Below, one piece after another: positions 7,341 to 14,726 of a stretch of 26,829 bases of DNA. The DNA lies in the NCBI GenBank assembly GCA_964424125.1, contig CAYRHS010000018.1:1-26829 (forward strand), given 5' to 3'. Both the position numbers and the translations under genes were made by a program. Source of the stretch: CAYRHS01 sp964424125 (GTDB taxonomy: Bacteria > Actinomycetota > Acidimicrobiia > IMCC26256 > JAOSJL01). Positions within the stretch are counted from its first letter, which is position 1. Each line of letters starts with the position of its first letter. The notes beneath the pieces were generated by a model. The model saw nothing but the letters and a program-made list of their open reading frames with translations. It did not search any database and was not told the DNA's origin.

Positions 7341-8540
7341 CTAACGGTCCAGGTCGAGATGGAGCATGCGGATCGCGTTGCCGCGCACGATCTTGTAGAT
7401 CGTCTCGTCGTCGAGGTCCTTCATGATCCGCTGGGCGACCTCGAGCGTGTCGGGCCACGTCGAGTCCGAGTGCGGGTAGTCGGTCTCGAAGGTGACGGTG
7501 TCGGCGCCGATGGCCTCGAGGTTGTTGAGCCCGTGGGCGTCGTCGAAGAAGCAACCGTAGACGTGCTCGCGGTAGTACTGGCTCGGCGGCTTCAGGACCT
7601 GGTCACGCACACCGGCCCAGCCCCGGTTCTCGTCCCACACCTTGTCCGCGCGCTCGAGCACGTAGGGGATCCACCCGATCTGACCCTCGGAGTACGCGAC
7701 GATGAGCTTCGGGTGCTTCTCGAACACGCCCGACATGAGGAAGTCGGTGAGGGACATCGCGGCGTTCATGTAGGTGAGCACCGAGCCGACCCCCGGTGGT
7801 GCATCCGGGGAGGTCGACGGCATTTTCGATGACGAGCCGATGTGCATGCACACGACCGTGTCGGTCTCGGAGCAGGCGGCGAAGAACGGATCCCAGTAGC
7901 CGTTCGGATCGTGGATCGACGGAAGACCGAGGAAGGGTGGGATCTCGGTGAAGGCCACCGCGTGCCCACCTCGCAGCGCGTTGCGCCGGACCTCGGCCGC
8001 GGCGAGCTCGGCGTCCCAGAGCTGGATGATGGGCAACGGGATCAGCCGTCCGTCGGAACCGGCGCACCACTCGTCGAACATCCAGTCGTTGTAGGCCTTC
8101 ACGCAGAGGTCGGCGAGCTCCCGGTCGTCGGCCTCCAGGAACGTCTGGCCGCAGAAGCGCGGGAAGGTCGGGAACGAAAGGGACGCCTCGACGTGGTTGA
8201 CGTCCATGTCCTCGAGACGCGCCTTCGGGTCGTAGCAGCCGTCGCGCATCTCGTCGTACGTGATGGCGGTGATCTTCACCTCGTCGCGGTCGAAGCCGAC
8301 CGCGGCCGAGAGGCGCGTCTGGGGCCAGCGCAGGTCCTCGTAGTACCACCAGTCGCACATCGGGCCCTCGGTGCCGGGCTCGTAGCTGAACTTGCCGCCC
8401 TTGAACACCATCTCGCCGAGCGGTTCGGTGACGACCCGGGGCCCGACGTCCCGGTACTTGGCGGGGAGGCGGTCCTGCCAGACGTTGGGTGGCTCGACCA
8501 CGTGGTCGTCCACGGAGATGATCTTCGGAAACTCGGCCAT
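7341..8540 (-). CDS. Amidohydrolase-2 family (TIM-barrel metal-dependent hydrolase), 399 aa
   Basis: This belongs to the amidohydrolase-2 group, related to aminocarboxymuconate-semialdehyde decarboxylase and gamma-resorcylate decarboxylase, which hydrolyse or decarboxylate small organic acids using a divalent metal. The N-terminal ISVDDHVVEPP (D11, H13) is the characteristic opening motif. CMHIGSS (H233), SEGQIGWIPY (E285) and FETDYPHSDSTWP (D354, H357) are the expected metal and catalytic positions. The minus-strand frame stays open to 9209, but the ATG at 8540 opens exactly at the family N-terminus, and a -10-like TAGGCT lies 7 bases upstream, suggesting a leaderless mRNA. It is transcribed divergently from the enoyl-CoA hydratase gene. 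It ends just downstream of the operator at 7281-7308 and is not controlled by it unless through read-through. Confidence 0.92.
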   Translation of the reverse strand: MAEFPKIISVDDHVVEPPNVWQDRLPAKYRDVGPRVVTEPLGEMVFKGGKFSYEPGTEGPMCDWWYYEDLRWPQTRLSAAVGFDRDEVKITAITYDEMRDGCYDPKARLEDMDVNHVEASLSFPTFPRFCGQTFLEADDRELADLCVKAYNDWMFDEWCAGSDGRLIPLPIIQLWDAELAAAEVRRNALRGGHAVAFTEIPPFLGLPSIHDPNGYWDPFFAACSETDTVVCMHIGSSSKMPSTSPDAPPGVGSVLTYMNAAMSLTDFLMSGVFEKHPKLIVAYSEGQIGWIPYVLERADKVWDENRGWAGVRDQVLKPPSQYYREHVYGCFFDDAHGLNNLEAIGADTVTFETDYPHSDSTWPDTLEVAQRIMKDLDDETIYKIVRGNAIRMLHLDLDR

Positions 8541-8547
8541 GAAGGGC

Positions 8548-8553
8548 AGCCTA
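8548..8553 (-). promoter_or_regulatory. -10 element TAGGCT, leaderless start of amidohydrolase-2
   Basis: TAGGCT fits TAnnnT and lies 7 bases before the ATG at 8540. No Shine-Dalgarno sequence is visible, so transcription probably starts at or next to the start codon. Confidence 0.55.
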
Positions 8554-8585
8554 GACGTGGGAACTCGCGCCATCGAAGTGCCCGC

Positions 8586-8591
8586 TAGCCT
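8586..8591 (+). promoter_or_regulatory. -10 element TAGCCT, leaderless start of enoyl-CoA hydratase
   Basis: TAGCCT fits TAnnnT and lies 9 bases before the ATG at 8601; no purine-rich ribosome binding site intervenes. Together with 8548-8553 it makes the 60-base gap a compact divergent promoter region. Confidence 0.5.
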
Positions 8592-8600
8592 CGACCGCCG

Positions 8601-9419
8601 ATGACCGAGCCGCGGGAACCCTTCCTCACCCTCGAGCGCGACGACGCGCGTCGCCTGGCGCTCATCACGCTCGACCGTCCCGACAAGCTGAACGCCTGGA
8701 ACTACGAGTCGCTCCGTCAACTCGTCGCCATCTGCGAGGAGCTGCGGCGAGACGACACCGTACGGGCGGTCGTCATGAAGGCGAACGGCCGCGCGTTCTG
8801 CGCGGGAGCCGACCTGGGGATGCCCGAAGATCGGGTGACGGGGGCCTCGGGCTCGCACCGGACCCGCAACTACTACGAGACCTTCCGGCGGGTGCACGAG
8901 CGCTTCCACGTCGTGTCCAACCTGCCGCAGCCCATCGTCGTCGCGATCCACGGTTACTGCCTGGGTGCGGGCATCGAGATCGCGATGCTCGGGGACATCC
9001 GGATCGCGTCCGAGGACGCGACGTTCGCGCTGCCGGAGGTCCGCGTCGGGGTCTCGCTCGACGGGGGCGCCGATCTCCGCCTCGTCACCGAGATCGGCCC
9101 GGGCTGGACCAAGCTCCTCGCTTTCACCGGTCGCCGCATCGACGCCTCGATCGCGGCACGAATCGGCCTCGTGCAGGAGGTGGTCCCCCACGATCGCCTC
9201 GTCGAGCACGCGATCGACCTCGCGGCGGAGATCGCCGCCAACGCGCCGCTCGCCGTGCAGGCCATCAAGCGCACGGTCAACTACCGGGCCGAGCAGGGGC
9301 TCTGGGAGGCGCTGCGCTTCGAGGCGTCGTCCGCGGCGCCCGTGTTCTGCTCAGAGGACGCGCCCGAGGGCTTCAAGGCCGCGGCCGAGAAGCGCGCGCC
9401 TCGTTTCGAGGGGAAGTAG
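8601..9419 (+). CDS. Enoyl-CoA hydratase/isomerase (crotonase) family, 272 aa
   Basis: This crotonase-fold enzyme should act on an acyl-CoA by hydration, isomerisation or hydrolysis. RAFCAGADLG (64-73) and CLGAGIEIA (120-128) form the oxyanion hole. ALPEVRVGV (143-151) carries Glu146 at the position of the first catalytic Glu of enoyl-CoA hydratase. By eye, the second catalytic Glu position falls in TKLLAFTGRRI and is Leu, so only one of the two hydratase glutamates is kept; this favours an isomerase or other specialised reaction over classic hydration. The C-terminal helices are intact. It is a monocistronic gene facing the antiporter, with 6 bases between stops. The exact reaction is uncertain. 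Confidence 0.93.
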   Translation: MTEPREPFLTLERDDARRLALITLDRPDKLNAWNYESLRQLVAICEELRRDDTVRAVVMKANGRAFCAGADLGMPEDRVTGASGSHRTRNYYETFRRVHERFHVVSNLPQPIVVAIHGYCLGAGIEIAMLGDIRIASEDATFALPEVRVGVSLDGGADLRLVTEIGPGWTKLLAFTGRRIDASIAARIGLVQEVVPHDRLVEHAIDLAAEIAANAPLAVQAIKRTVNYRAEQGLWEALRFEASSAAPVFCSEDAPEGFKAAAEKRAPRFEGK

Positions 9420-9425
9420 CGGTCC

Positions 9426-10712
9426 TCAGTCCGGTTCCCGCAGATGGTGCGGAACAAAACGGAGGCGCAGCTCCGCGACCTCCTGCATCTCCGGCAGCTC
9501 CGGCATCTCCGCCATCTCCTCGGTCCGCCGTCCGTACCAGCGCGCCAGCGGCGTGGCCGTGAGCCCGTGCACGAAGACGCTGAGAAGCACGGTCCAGGTG
9601 ACGACGAGGAAGATCTCGTGCCGGGCCGTGACGTCGGCGGACTCGAGAACGACGAGCCCGAAGACGATCGAGGCGAGGCCGCGAGGCCCGAACCAGCCGA
9701 GAAAGGCGACCGTGTCGCGACGGAGATGCGTGCCCGCGAGTGAGATCGCGGCCGGGATCATCCGCACGACGGTGAGACTGAGCACGGCGTACAGCGCGAC
9801 CCGCCACGTGAGGTCACGGAAGACCGCGCCGACGAACGCACCGCCGAAGACCATGAAGGTCAACAGGGCGAGGAGCTGACCTTCGTCCTCGGTGAAGTCG
9901 AAGACCCCCTCACAGGCCGTGCGCGTGAGGTTCCCGACGGCCGCGCCCGCGACGAAGGCGGCGATGAACCCGTTCCCGTCGAACTCCTCGGCGAGGAAGA
10001 ACGCTCCGACGGCGAGTGAGAGGACGGCGAGCTGGCGGAAGATCCCGTCCATCCAGCCCTTCTGGCTCGCGTGCTCCACGATCCATCCGCCGACCACGCC
10101 CACACCGATCCCGACGAGGAGCCCGAAGCCGATCTGCTTGGCCGCGAACCTCACCCAGAAGTCGGCCGAACCGAAGCCCTCGGTCGCGGAGGCGCCCGCG
10201 ATGAACAGGGTGATGAACGGGGCGGCGATCCCGTCGTTCAGACCGCTCTCGACGTTGAGCGTCTGGCGGACCCGTACCGGGATCTCTGGGCTCGACACCA
10301 CGACCTGCCCGAGGGCGGCATCCGTCGGCGTCAGCACCGCGGCGAGGAGGAACGCAGCCCAGAGGTCCAGATCGAAAAGGCCGCCCGCCACGAGCGCGCC
10401 GGCCGCCATCGTGAGCGGCATCCCGATCAGAAGGAGCCGGGTGGGAAGCGTGCGGTTGTCCCGGAGCACTCGCAGGCGGATCCTGGCCGCGTCGGTGAAG
10501 AGCACCAGGACCAGGGTCAGCTCGGCGAGCGCGCGGACGAAATCGTTGTCGACGCTAAGCGGGACGACGTCCAGGACGTCCGGGCCCACCAGGAACCCGA
10601 ACGCCACGAAGACCATCGGCGCCGTGACCCAGGTCCGCGAGAGCCGAGCAGAGACGGCGGCGTAGGCGACAACGAACCCGGCCGCGATCGCGACGCCGCC
10701 CGCCTGTTCCAC
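9426..10712 (-). CDS. Cation:proton antiporter (CPA1/NhaP-like), 428 aa
   Basis: This inner-membrane secondary transporter exchanges Na+ or K+ for H+. About twelve hydrophobic segments span residues 1-395. LTPTDAALG (127-135) and NVESGLNDGIA (153-163) contain the paired Asn159-Asp160 typical of the electroneutral CPA1 branch, where Asp is the ion/proton-binding residue. GWFGPRGLASI near 340 is another family motif. The short cytoplasmic tail is a Glu/Met-rich run built on EMxELPEM units, perhaps a coiled coil or regulatory tail. The GTG at 10712 has no Shine-Dalgarno sequence but has TACCGT 8 bases upstream. The neighbouring genes are unrelated to ion transport, so this is probably a stand-alone housekeeping gene. 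Confidence 0.93.
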   Translation of the reverse strand: MEQAGGVAIAAGFVVAYAAVSARLSRTWVTAPMVFVAFGFLVGPDVLDVVPLSVDNDFVRALAELTLVLVLFTDAARIRLRVLRDNRTLPTRLLLIGMPLTMAAGALVAGGLFDLDLWAAFLLAAVLTPTDAALGQVVVSSPEIPVRVRQTLNVESGLNDGIAAPFITLFIAGASATEGFGSADFWVRFAAKQIGFGLLVGIGVGVVGGWIVEHASQKGWMDGIFRQLAVLSLAVGAFFLAEEFDGNGFIAAFVAGAAVGNLTRTACEGVFDFTEDEGQLLALLTFMVFGGAFVGAVFRDLTWRVALYAVLSLTVVRMIPAAISLAGTHLRRDTVAFLGWFGPRGLASIVFGLVVLESADVTARHEIFLVVTWTVLLSVFVHGLTATPLARWYGRRTEEMAEMPELPEMQEVAELRLRFVPHHLREPD

Positions 10713-10720
10713 GACACGGA

Positions 10721-10726
10721 ACGGTA
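10721..10726 (-). promoter_or_regulatory. -10 element TACCGT, leaderless start of antiporter
   Basis: TACCGT fits TAnnnT and ends 8 bases before the GTG at 10712; no ribosome binding site lies between. The -35 region is not recognisable. Confidence 0.5.
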
Positions 10727-10766
10727 GCCAGGGCCCGGACGAGCGGGGCGGTCCCCCGGCGTGGGC

Positions 10767-11924
10767 TCAGTACAGGACGTGGCCGCAGGAGTAGGGCACG
10801 GCGACGTCGAAGCCGCCGTCGACGACCTCGACGAGCGCGCCGCAGGGCACGGGTTGCTCGTGGTCACGGGGCCAGAGCGCAGGGCCCACGGTGCCCTCGG
10901 CGACCCATTCGAAATCGTCGTTGGCGCTCTGGAGGAAGCGCTCGACGGTGAGATCCGGTCCCGTCGCCTCGAGCGCGGCCACGAACGCGTCGGCGGCCCA
11001 GTACCCGGCGGCGACGTCGTTGCTCAGCGGGGTCTCGGCCAGACCCTCGGTCTCCTCGTACGCTCGGACGTCGTCGATCAGCCGCTGGACCTGCGGATTC
11101 TCGTCCGCGGACTCGAAGGGCGCGAAGTCGACGAGCACGGTGAGGCCCTCGAGCCCCGCCTCGCTCGCCGCCTGCGCGAACGTCGCGTTGTAAGCCTGGC
11201 GGGCCGTGTGCCGACCCTCGTAGCCCGCGCCGACCAACGCGCGGCCAACTTCGAGCGCCAAGTCGTCATTCCCCGCGTAGGCCACGACGTCCGGGGTCCG
11301 GTCCGCGAGAACACGCCGCGCCACGTCGGCGAACTCCGCGATGATGTCGTCCGCGGTCCGGTCCGCGAGCACGAGCTCGACGTCGTAGCCCGCCTCCTCG
11401 AACGACGCCACCGCGGCATCGGGCGCGAACGATTCCTCCCCGACGATCGTCACCGACGCGCCCGCCGGGACGCCGTCGAGCTGGAGCAACGAGCCCCAGA
11501 GGCTGCTCGCGACCGCCTGGCAGCCGTTGATCGCGAACAACGTCTCCCGATCGCAGAACCCGGTCGTCGGAGCCCAGCCGAAGGTCCCCACCGACTCGCC
11601 ACCGAGCTCCTCGGGTCGCAGTGGTCCGAGGACGGGGACCCAGGCGAACGGGTCAGGAGGCGGTGCGTCGTGGCGATCCCGGACCTGGGAGACGATCCGC
11701 CGGCCGTGCACACCGCCCGCACGGTTCGTGCGCGCGAAGCGCGCGGCCATGCCGATCTGCGCCCCCGCGATCGCCATCGAGCCGTCGACGATCACCGTGT
11801 CCGCGGTGACGCCCGTCGTCGTGCGGGTCCGGGGCTCGGCAACGTCGTCACCTCCACCGCCCCCGCTACAGGCCGATACCAGAACGACGAGCGCGACAGC
11901 CACGGCGCCCCGACTTCCGAGCAT
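10767..11924 (-). CDS. Branched-chain-type ABC transporter substrate-binding lipoprotein, 385 aa
   Basis: This is a type-1 periplasmic-binding-fold lipoprotein of the LivK/hydrophobic amino acid uptake group. The signal peptide ends in LVSAC with Cys19 as the lipidation site, followed by a Gly-rich linker. The body reads as two Rossmann-like lobes (GVHGRRIV, then PDVVAYAGNDDLALEV and GYWAADAFVAAL). The segment between GGVHGRR and FAWVPV is about 17-20 residues shorter than in the related protein at 20018, so the first lobe is compact or has lost a piece. It follows a wrecked ABC ATPase and has no permease next to it, so it either borrows the nearby transporter or is a decaying leftover. TAGGGT lies 6 bases before the ATG, overlapping the pseudogene stop. 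Confidence 0.88.
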   Translation of the reverse strand: MLGSRGAVAVALVVLVSACSGGGGGDDVAEPRTRTTTGVTADTVIVDGSMAIAGAQIGMAARFARTNRAGGVHGRRIVSQVRDRHDAPPPDPFAWVPVLGPLRPEELGGESVGTFGWAPTTGFCDRETLFAINGCQAVASSLWGSLLQLDGVPAGASVTIVGEESFAPDAAVASFEEAGYDVELVLADRTADDIIAEFADVARRVLADRTPDVVAYAGNDDLALEVGRALVGAGYEGRHTARQAYNATFAQAASEAGLEGLTVLVDFAPFESADENPQVQRLIDDVRAYEETEGLAETPLSNDVAAGYWAADAFVAALEATGPDLTVERFLQSANDDFEWVAEGTVGPALWPRDHEQPVPCGALVEVVDGGFDVAVPYSCGHVLY

Positions 11925-11930
11925 CTTCGG

Positions 11931-11936
11931 ACCCTA
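11931..11936 (-). promoter_or_regulatory. -10 element TAGGGT before the second binding lipoprotein
   Basis: TAGGGT fits TAnnnT and ends 6 bases before the ATG at 11924; its first three bases are the stop codon of the ABC ATPase remnant. A short GTAGGG-like purine run could instead serve as a weak ribosome binding site. Confidence 0.4.
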
Positions 11937-12308
11937 CGCCTCGGCGACTTCCAGATACGCAGCGGCCAAGCGATCTGCGTCTGCATCGGCGCGGGCACCG
12001 GACCACGTGATGTGGCCGAGCCTCATGACTGCGACGTGGTCGGCGACGTCGAGCGCTTCTCGTACCTTCTCCTCGACGAGGAGGACCGCAACGTCCCGAT
12101 CGCGGAGCTCGAGGACGAGAGCAACCCGGCTTCGTGGCCACGTCGCTCGGCCAGGATCGGGAAGCGCGTGCACGCTTCTTCGCGCTCGTCCGGCGCGCGC
12201 AACCACAGGGCCAGATTCTCCTCCACGGTGAGACCGGGAAAGACATCGCGGGCCTCCGGCGTGACCACGCCCCCCGAACGAAACCGTGACGTCGTCCAGC
12301 GCCAGCAT
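11934..12308 (-). pseudogene. LivF-like ABC ATPase remnant with two internal deletions
   Basis: Pieces of a LivF-type ATPase lie in order but in two frames. MLALDDVTVSFGG (first strand) is followed, after a jump near 12266-12274, by VTPEARDVFPGLTVEENL and RFPILAERRGHEAGLLS in another frame. After a second jump near 12105-12122 the first frame resumes with LRDRDVAVLLVEEK, VADHVAVMRLGHI and the C-terminal RLAAAYLEV. Compared with the intact LivF at 16371-17228, the first jump removes roughly 70 residues with the Walker A motif, and the second about 40 with the LSGGQ signature and Walker B. It encodes about 124 codons where 235-240 are usual. It cannot make a working ATPase. The gene lies between an isochorismatase-like gene and a binding lipoprotein, suggesting a second Liv-type transporter is being lost. 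Confidence 0.85.
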
Positions 12309-12340
12309 CGGTTCCGGCGACCGCGGCACCGTGCCCATCG

Positions 12341-12964
12341 TCACCGCTCCCACACGCTGACGACCTCTCGGGTCGACGACAAGGTGGCCAGCAGCCCGAG
12401 CGTGTGCTCCAGGACCGCCTCGGCGTAGTCGGCCGGGACACCCGCGACCGCGTCTCGCGGGATGACGACCTGGTAGCCGCGGTTCACCGAGTCGAAGACG
12501 AGATTCGTGACCCCGATGTTGACCGACGCTCCCACCCCCACGATCGTCGTGACACCGAGGTTGCGGAGCATCGGATCGAGCTGCGTGTCGCTCATCGGCC
12601 CGATGCCCTGGTATCGAGGCAACACGACGTCACCCGGCTCGACGCCGATCTCCTCCGGTGGTTGGACCGCGGCGCTTCCGGGCTCGAGCTTCACGGGAGA
12701 CTTCTTCACGCCCGCGAAGAGGCGCGCGTTGCGGTTGGCGCCGCGCCGGTCTGGTCGGTTCTCGGCCGTGCAATGGAACACCGGTACCCCGGCCGAGCGA
12801 GCGGCACGCGCGAGCTCCGCGCAGTGCTCGACGAGCCCCACCCGGCGAGCCTCGGCCGCGAGCTGGGGAAGCGCGGCCGGCTCTCCCACGACACCGTTCT
12901 GCACCTCCTGGAGGACCAAGGCGCTGTGCGCAGGGTTCATCAGGTCGGCCAGGTCGATGGGCAC
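12341..12964 (-). CDS. Isochorismatase-fold protein lacking the catalytic Cys, 207 aa
   Basis: This has the alpha/beta fold of isochorismatase-like cysteine hydrolases. The strand-1 motif ALVLQEVQNGVV corresponds to the usual ALLVIDMQND, and the C-terminal VGVGASVNIGVTNLVFDSV corresponds to the cysteine loop (TDVCVxAT). By eye, the Asp-Lys-Cys triad reads Glu20, Arg117 and Asn149, so hydrolysis by the normal mechanism is not expected. From memory, similar proteins with this altered motif occur in other actinomycetes, so this looks like a subfamily trait rather than damage. The GTG at 12964 has AGGAG 6 bases upstream and follows the acyl-CoA synthetase stop by 8 bases, so the two are co-transcribed. 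A binding or non-hydrolytic role is possible; the function is unknown. Confidence 0.88.
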   Translation of the reverse strand: MPIDLADLMNPAHSALVLQEVQNGVVGEPAALPQLAAEARRVGLVEHCAELARAARSAGVPVFHCTAENRPDRRGANRNARLFAGVKKSPVKLEPGSAAVQPPEEIGVEPGDVVLPRYQGIGPMSDTQLDPMLRNLGVTTIVGVGASVNIGVTNLVFDSVNRGYQVVIPRDAVAGVPADYAEAVLEHTLGLLATLSSTREVVSVWER

Positions 12965-12972
12965 GCTCGCTC

Positions 12973-14664
12973 CTATTCCTCGACGAACTGCGCGGGCTCG
13001 CCGCCCGTCAGCTCGGCCTTCAGGACCTTTCCCGCCGCGTTGCGCGGGAGCGGATCGCTCCGAACGACCCAACGCGCCGGGACCTTGTAGTAGGCGAGCG
13101 CCTCGCCGACCCACGCTTCGAGCGCCTCGGGGTCGACCGTGTGACCCGCGGCCGGCACCACGATCGCCTGGGCGACCTGACCGAGGTCGGGGTCCGGGAC
13201 ACCCACCACGGCAACCTCCTCCACGCTGGGGTGCTCCTCCAACCGCTGCTCGATCTCGATCGGGTAGACGTTCTCGCCGCCGCGGAGGATGAGATCGGTG
13301 CGGCGAGTCGCGAGGAACAGCCGTCCCCCCACCAGTCGCCCGATGTCACCCGTGCGGAGCCAGCGGCCCGGTCCGACGGCCTGGGCCGTGTCGTCGGGAC
13401 GGCGCCAATACTCCAGCATGACCATCGGACCGCGGATGCAGACCTCGCCGTCCTCTCCCTCGGGCACTTCGACGCCCGTGACAGGATCACGGATCTCGAG
13501 CTCGACCGTCGGGAGTGGCCGACCGACCGAATCCGGATGCGCCTCGAGCTCGGCGCCGGTGTTGAGCGTGGCGAGCGCGGTGCACTCGGTGCAGCCGTAT
13601 CCGACTCCCATGGTGTCCCGGAGGCCGGGCAGCACGCGCGTGGCACGCTGCTGGAGCGCACGAGGGAAGAACGAGCCCCCTCCCCCGCCGCTGCGCAACG
13701 TCGAGAGGTCGTAGCTACCGACCTGCTCGTGCTCGACCACGCGCCTCAGCATCGTGGCCGTGAACGACCACCCGGTGACCTGCTCGCGTTCGATGAGCCG
13801 CATCACGAGCTCCGGATCGAAGCGGCCGACGGTCCAGACCGACTTGACGCCCCCCGCGAGGAAGGGGACGGCCGCGTTGTGCAGACCCGACACGTGGAAC
13901 AGCGGACTCGATACGAGCTGGCAGTTCGGAGGGGCGTCCGGGTCAGGTGGATGCAGTGCCAGGACGCGCAGGCCGTGGAAGAAGTTGACGCCGAGGAGCG
14001 CGAGCACGTTGCGGTGCGTGTGGACTGCCCCCTTCGGTCGACCGCTGGTGCCGCTCGTGTAGAGGATGAGGGCAGGGTCGTCTTCGGTGATGGGTGCTTC
14101 CGGCAGCTCGCCGCCCGCGCCCGACCAGATGCCCTCGAAGTCGTCCTCCACGAGGATCGTGGGCATACCGGGGTCGCCCCCGCCGAGCCGGTCGAGGCGC
14201 TTGCGGTCCGCGACGAGGACTTTCGGATCCGCGTCTTCGAGGCCGTGGCAGATCTCGGCACCCGTCCACCATCCGTTCAGCCCGACGGCGACGGCGCCGA
14301 GAGCAACCGTCGCCCAGAAGGTGATGATCCACTCAGGTGAGTTGGCGCCGAGGATCGCGACCCGGTCGCCGGGTCCGACCTCGTAGCGTCCGCGCAACGC
14401 CGACGCGGTGGCTGCGACCAGACCGGCATGTTCCGCGAACGTGAAGCGACAGTCGTGTTCACCGTCGCTGAAGACGAGGTACTCGGCATCGCCGAATCCC
14501 CGCGACGATTCGACGAGCGCCCGTAGCGACGGGAGGCGCCGGGCGAACACCTCCATCTCCTCGCCGAGCACCATCTCGGTCGTCGTCTCGAACGGAGCAC
14601 CCGGGGCCCGCAGATCGGCCTCGATCTTGGCGAGATCCTCGGGAACGTCGACTGCGGGCCGCAT
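12973..14664 (-). CDS. AMP-forming acyl-CoA synthetase (FadD-like), 563 aa
   Basis: This ANL-superfamily enzyme activates a carboxylic acid to an acyl-CoA through an acyl-adenylate. LILYTSGTSGRPKGAVHTH (about 199-217) is the ATP/AMP-binding P-loop-like motif, YGCTECTA the A5 motif, WLRTGDIGR the A7 Asp motif, and LPRNAAGKVLK near the C-terminus holds the adenylation Lys. The ATG at 14664 opens directly on a family-like N-terminus and has TATCCT 9 bases upstream. An alternative GTG at 14730 overlaps the P450 stop by four bases (GTGA) and would add 22 unconserved-looking residues. The gene lies between a CYP142-like P450 and an isochorismatase-fold gene. By context it may activate the acid made by the P450, but substrate specificity is not visible. 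Confidence 0.93.
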   Translation of the reverse strand: MRPAVDVPEDLAKIEADLRAPGAPFETTTEMVLGEEMEVFARRLPSLRALVESSRGFGDAEYLVFSDGEHDCRFTFAEHAGLVAATASALRGRYEVGPGDRVAILGANSPEWIITFWATVALGAVAVGLNGWWTGAEICHGLEDADPKVLVADRKRLDRLGGGDPGMPTILVEDDFEGIWSGAGGELPEAPITEDDPALILYTSGTSGRPKGAVHTHRNVLALLGVNFFHGLRVLALHPPDPDAPPNCQLVSSPLFHVSGLHNAAVPFLAGGVKSVWTVGRFDPELVMRLIEREQVTGWSFTATMLRRVVEHEQVGSYDLSTLRSGGGGGSFFPRALQQRATRVLPGLRDTMGVGYGCTECTALATLNTGAELEAHPDSVGRPLPTVELEIRDPVTGVEVPEGEDGEVCIRGPMVMLEYWRRPDDTAQAVGPGRWLRTGDIGRLVGGRLFLATRRTDLILRGGENVYPIEIEQRLEEHPSVEEVAVVGVPDPDLGQVAQAIVVPAAGHTVDPEALEAWVGEALAYYKVPARWVVRSDPLPRNAAGKVLKAELTGGEPAQFVEE

Positions 14665-14673
14665 GCGTGCCGA

Positions 14674-14679
14674 AGGATA
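14674..14679 (-). promoter_or_regulatory. -10 element TATCCT before the acyl-CoA synthetase
   Basis: TATCCT fits TAnnnT and ends 9 bases before the ATG at 14664. No ribosome binding site is visible, so an internal leaderless promoter is possible in addition to read-through from the P450 gene. Confidence 0.4.
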
Positions 14680-14726
14680 TCGACGGTCCCCGGCTCGATC
14701 TCCGCCCGTGGCGCGACACGGGCTCG

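Noticed and set aside
10761..12428. 555-codon plus-strand open frame
   Set aside because: It lies opposite the binding lipoprotein and the ATPase remnant; it has no recognisable domain or start signal.
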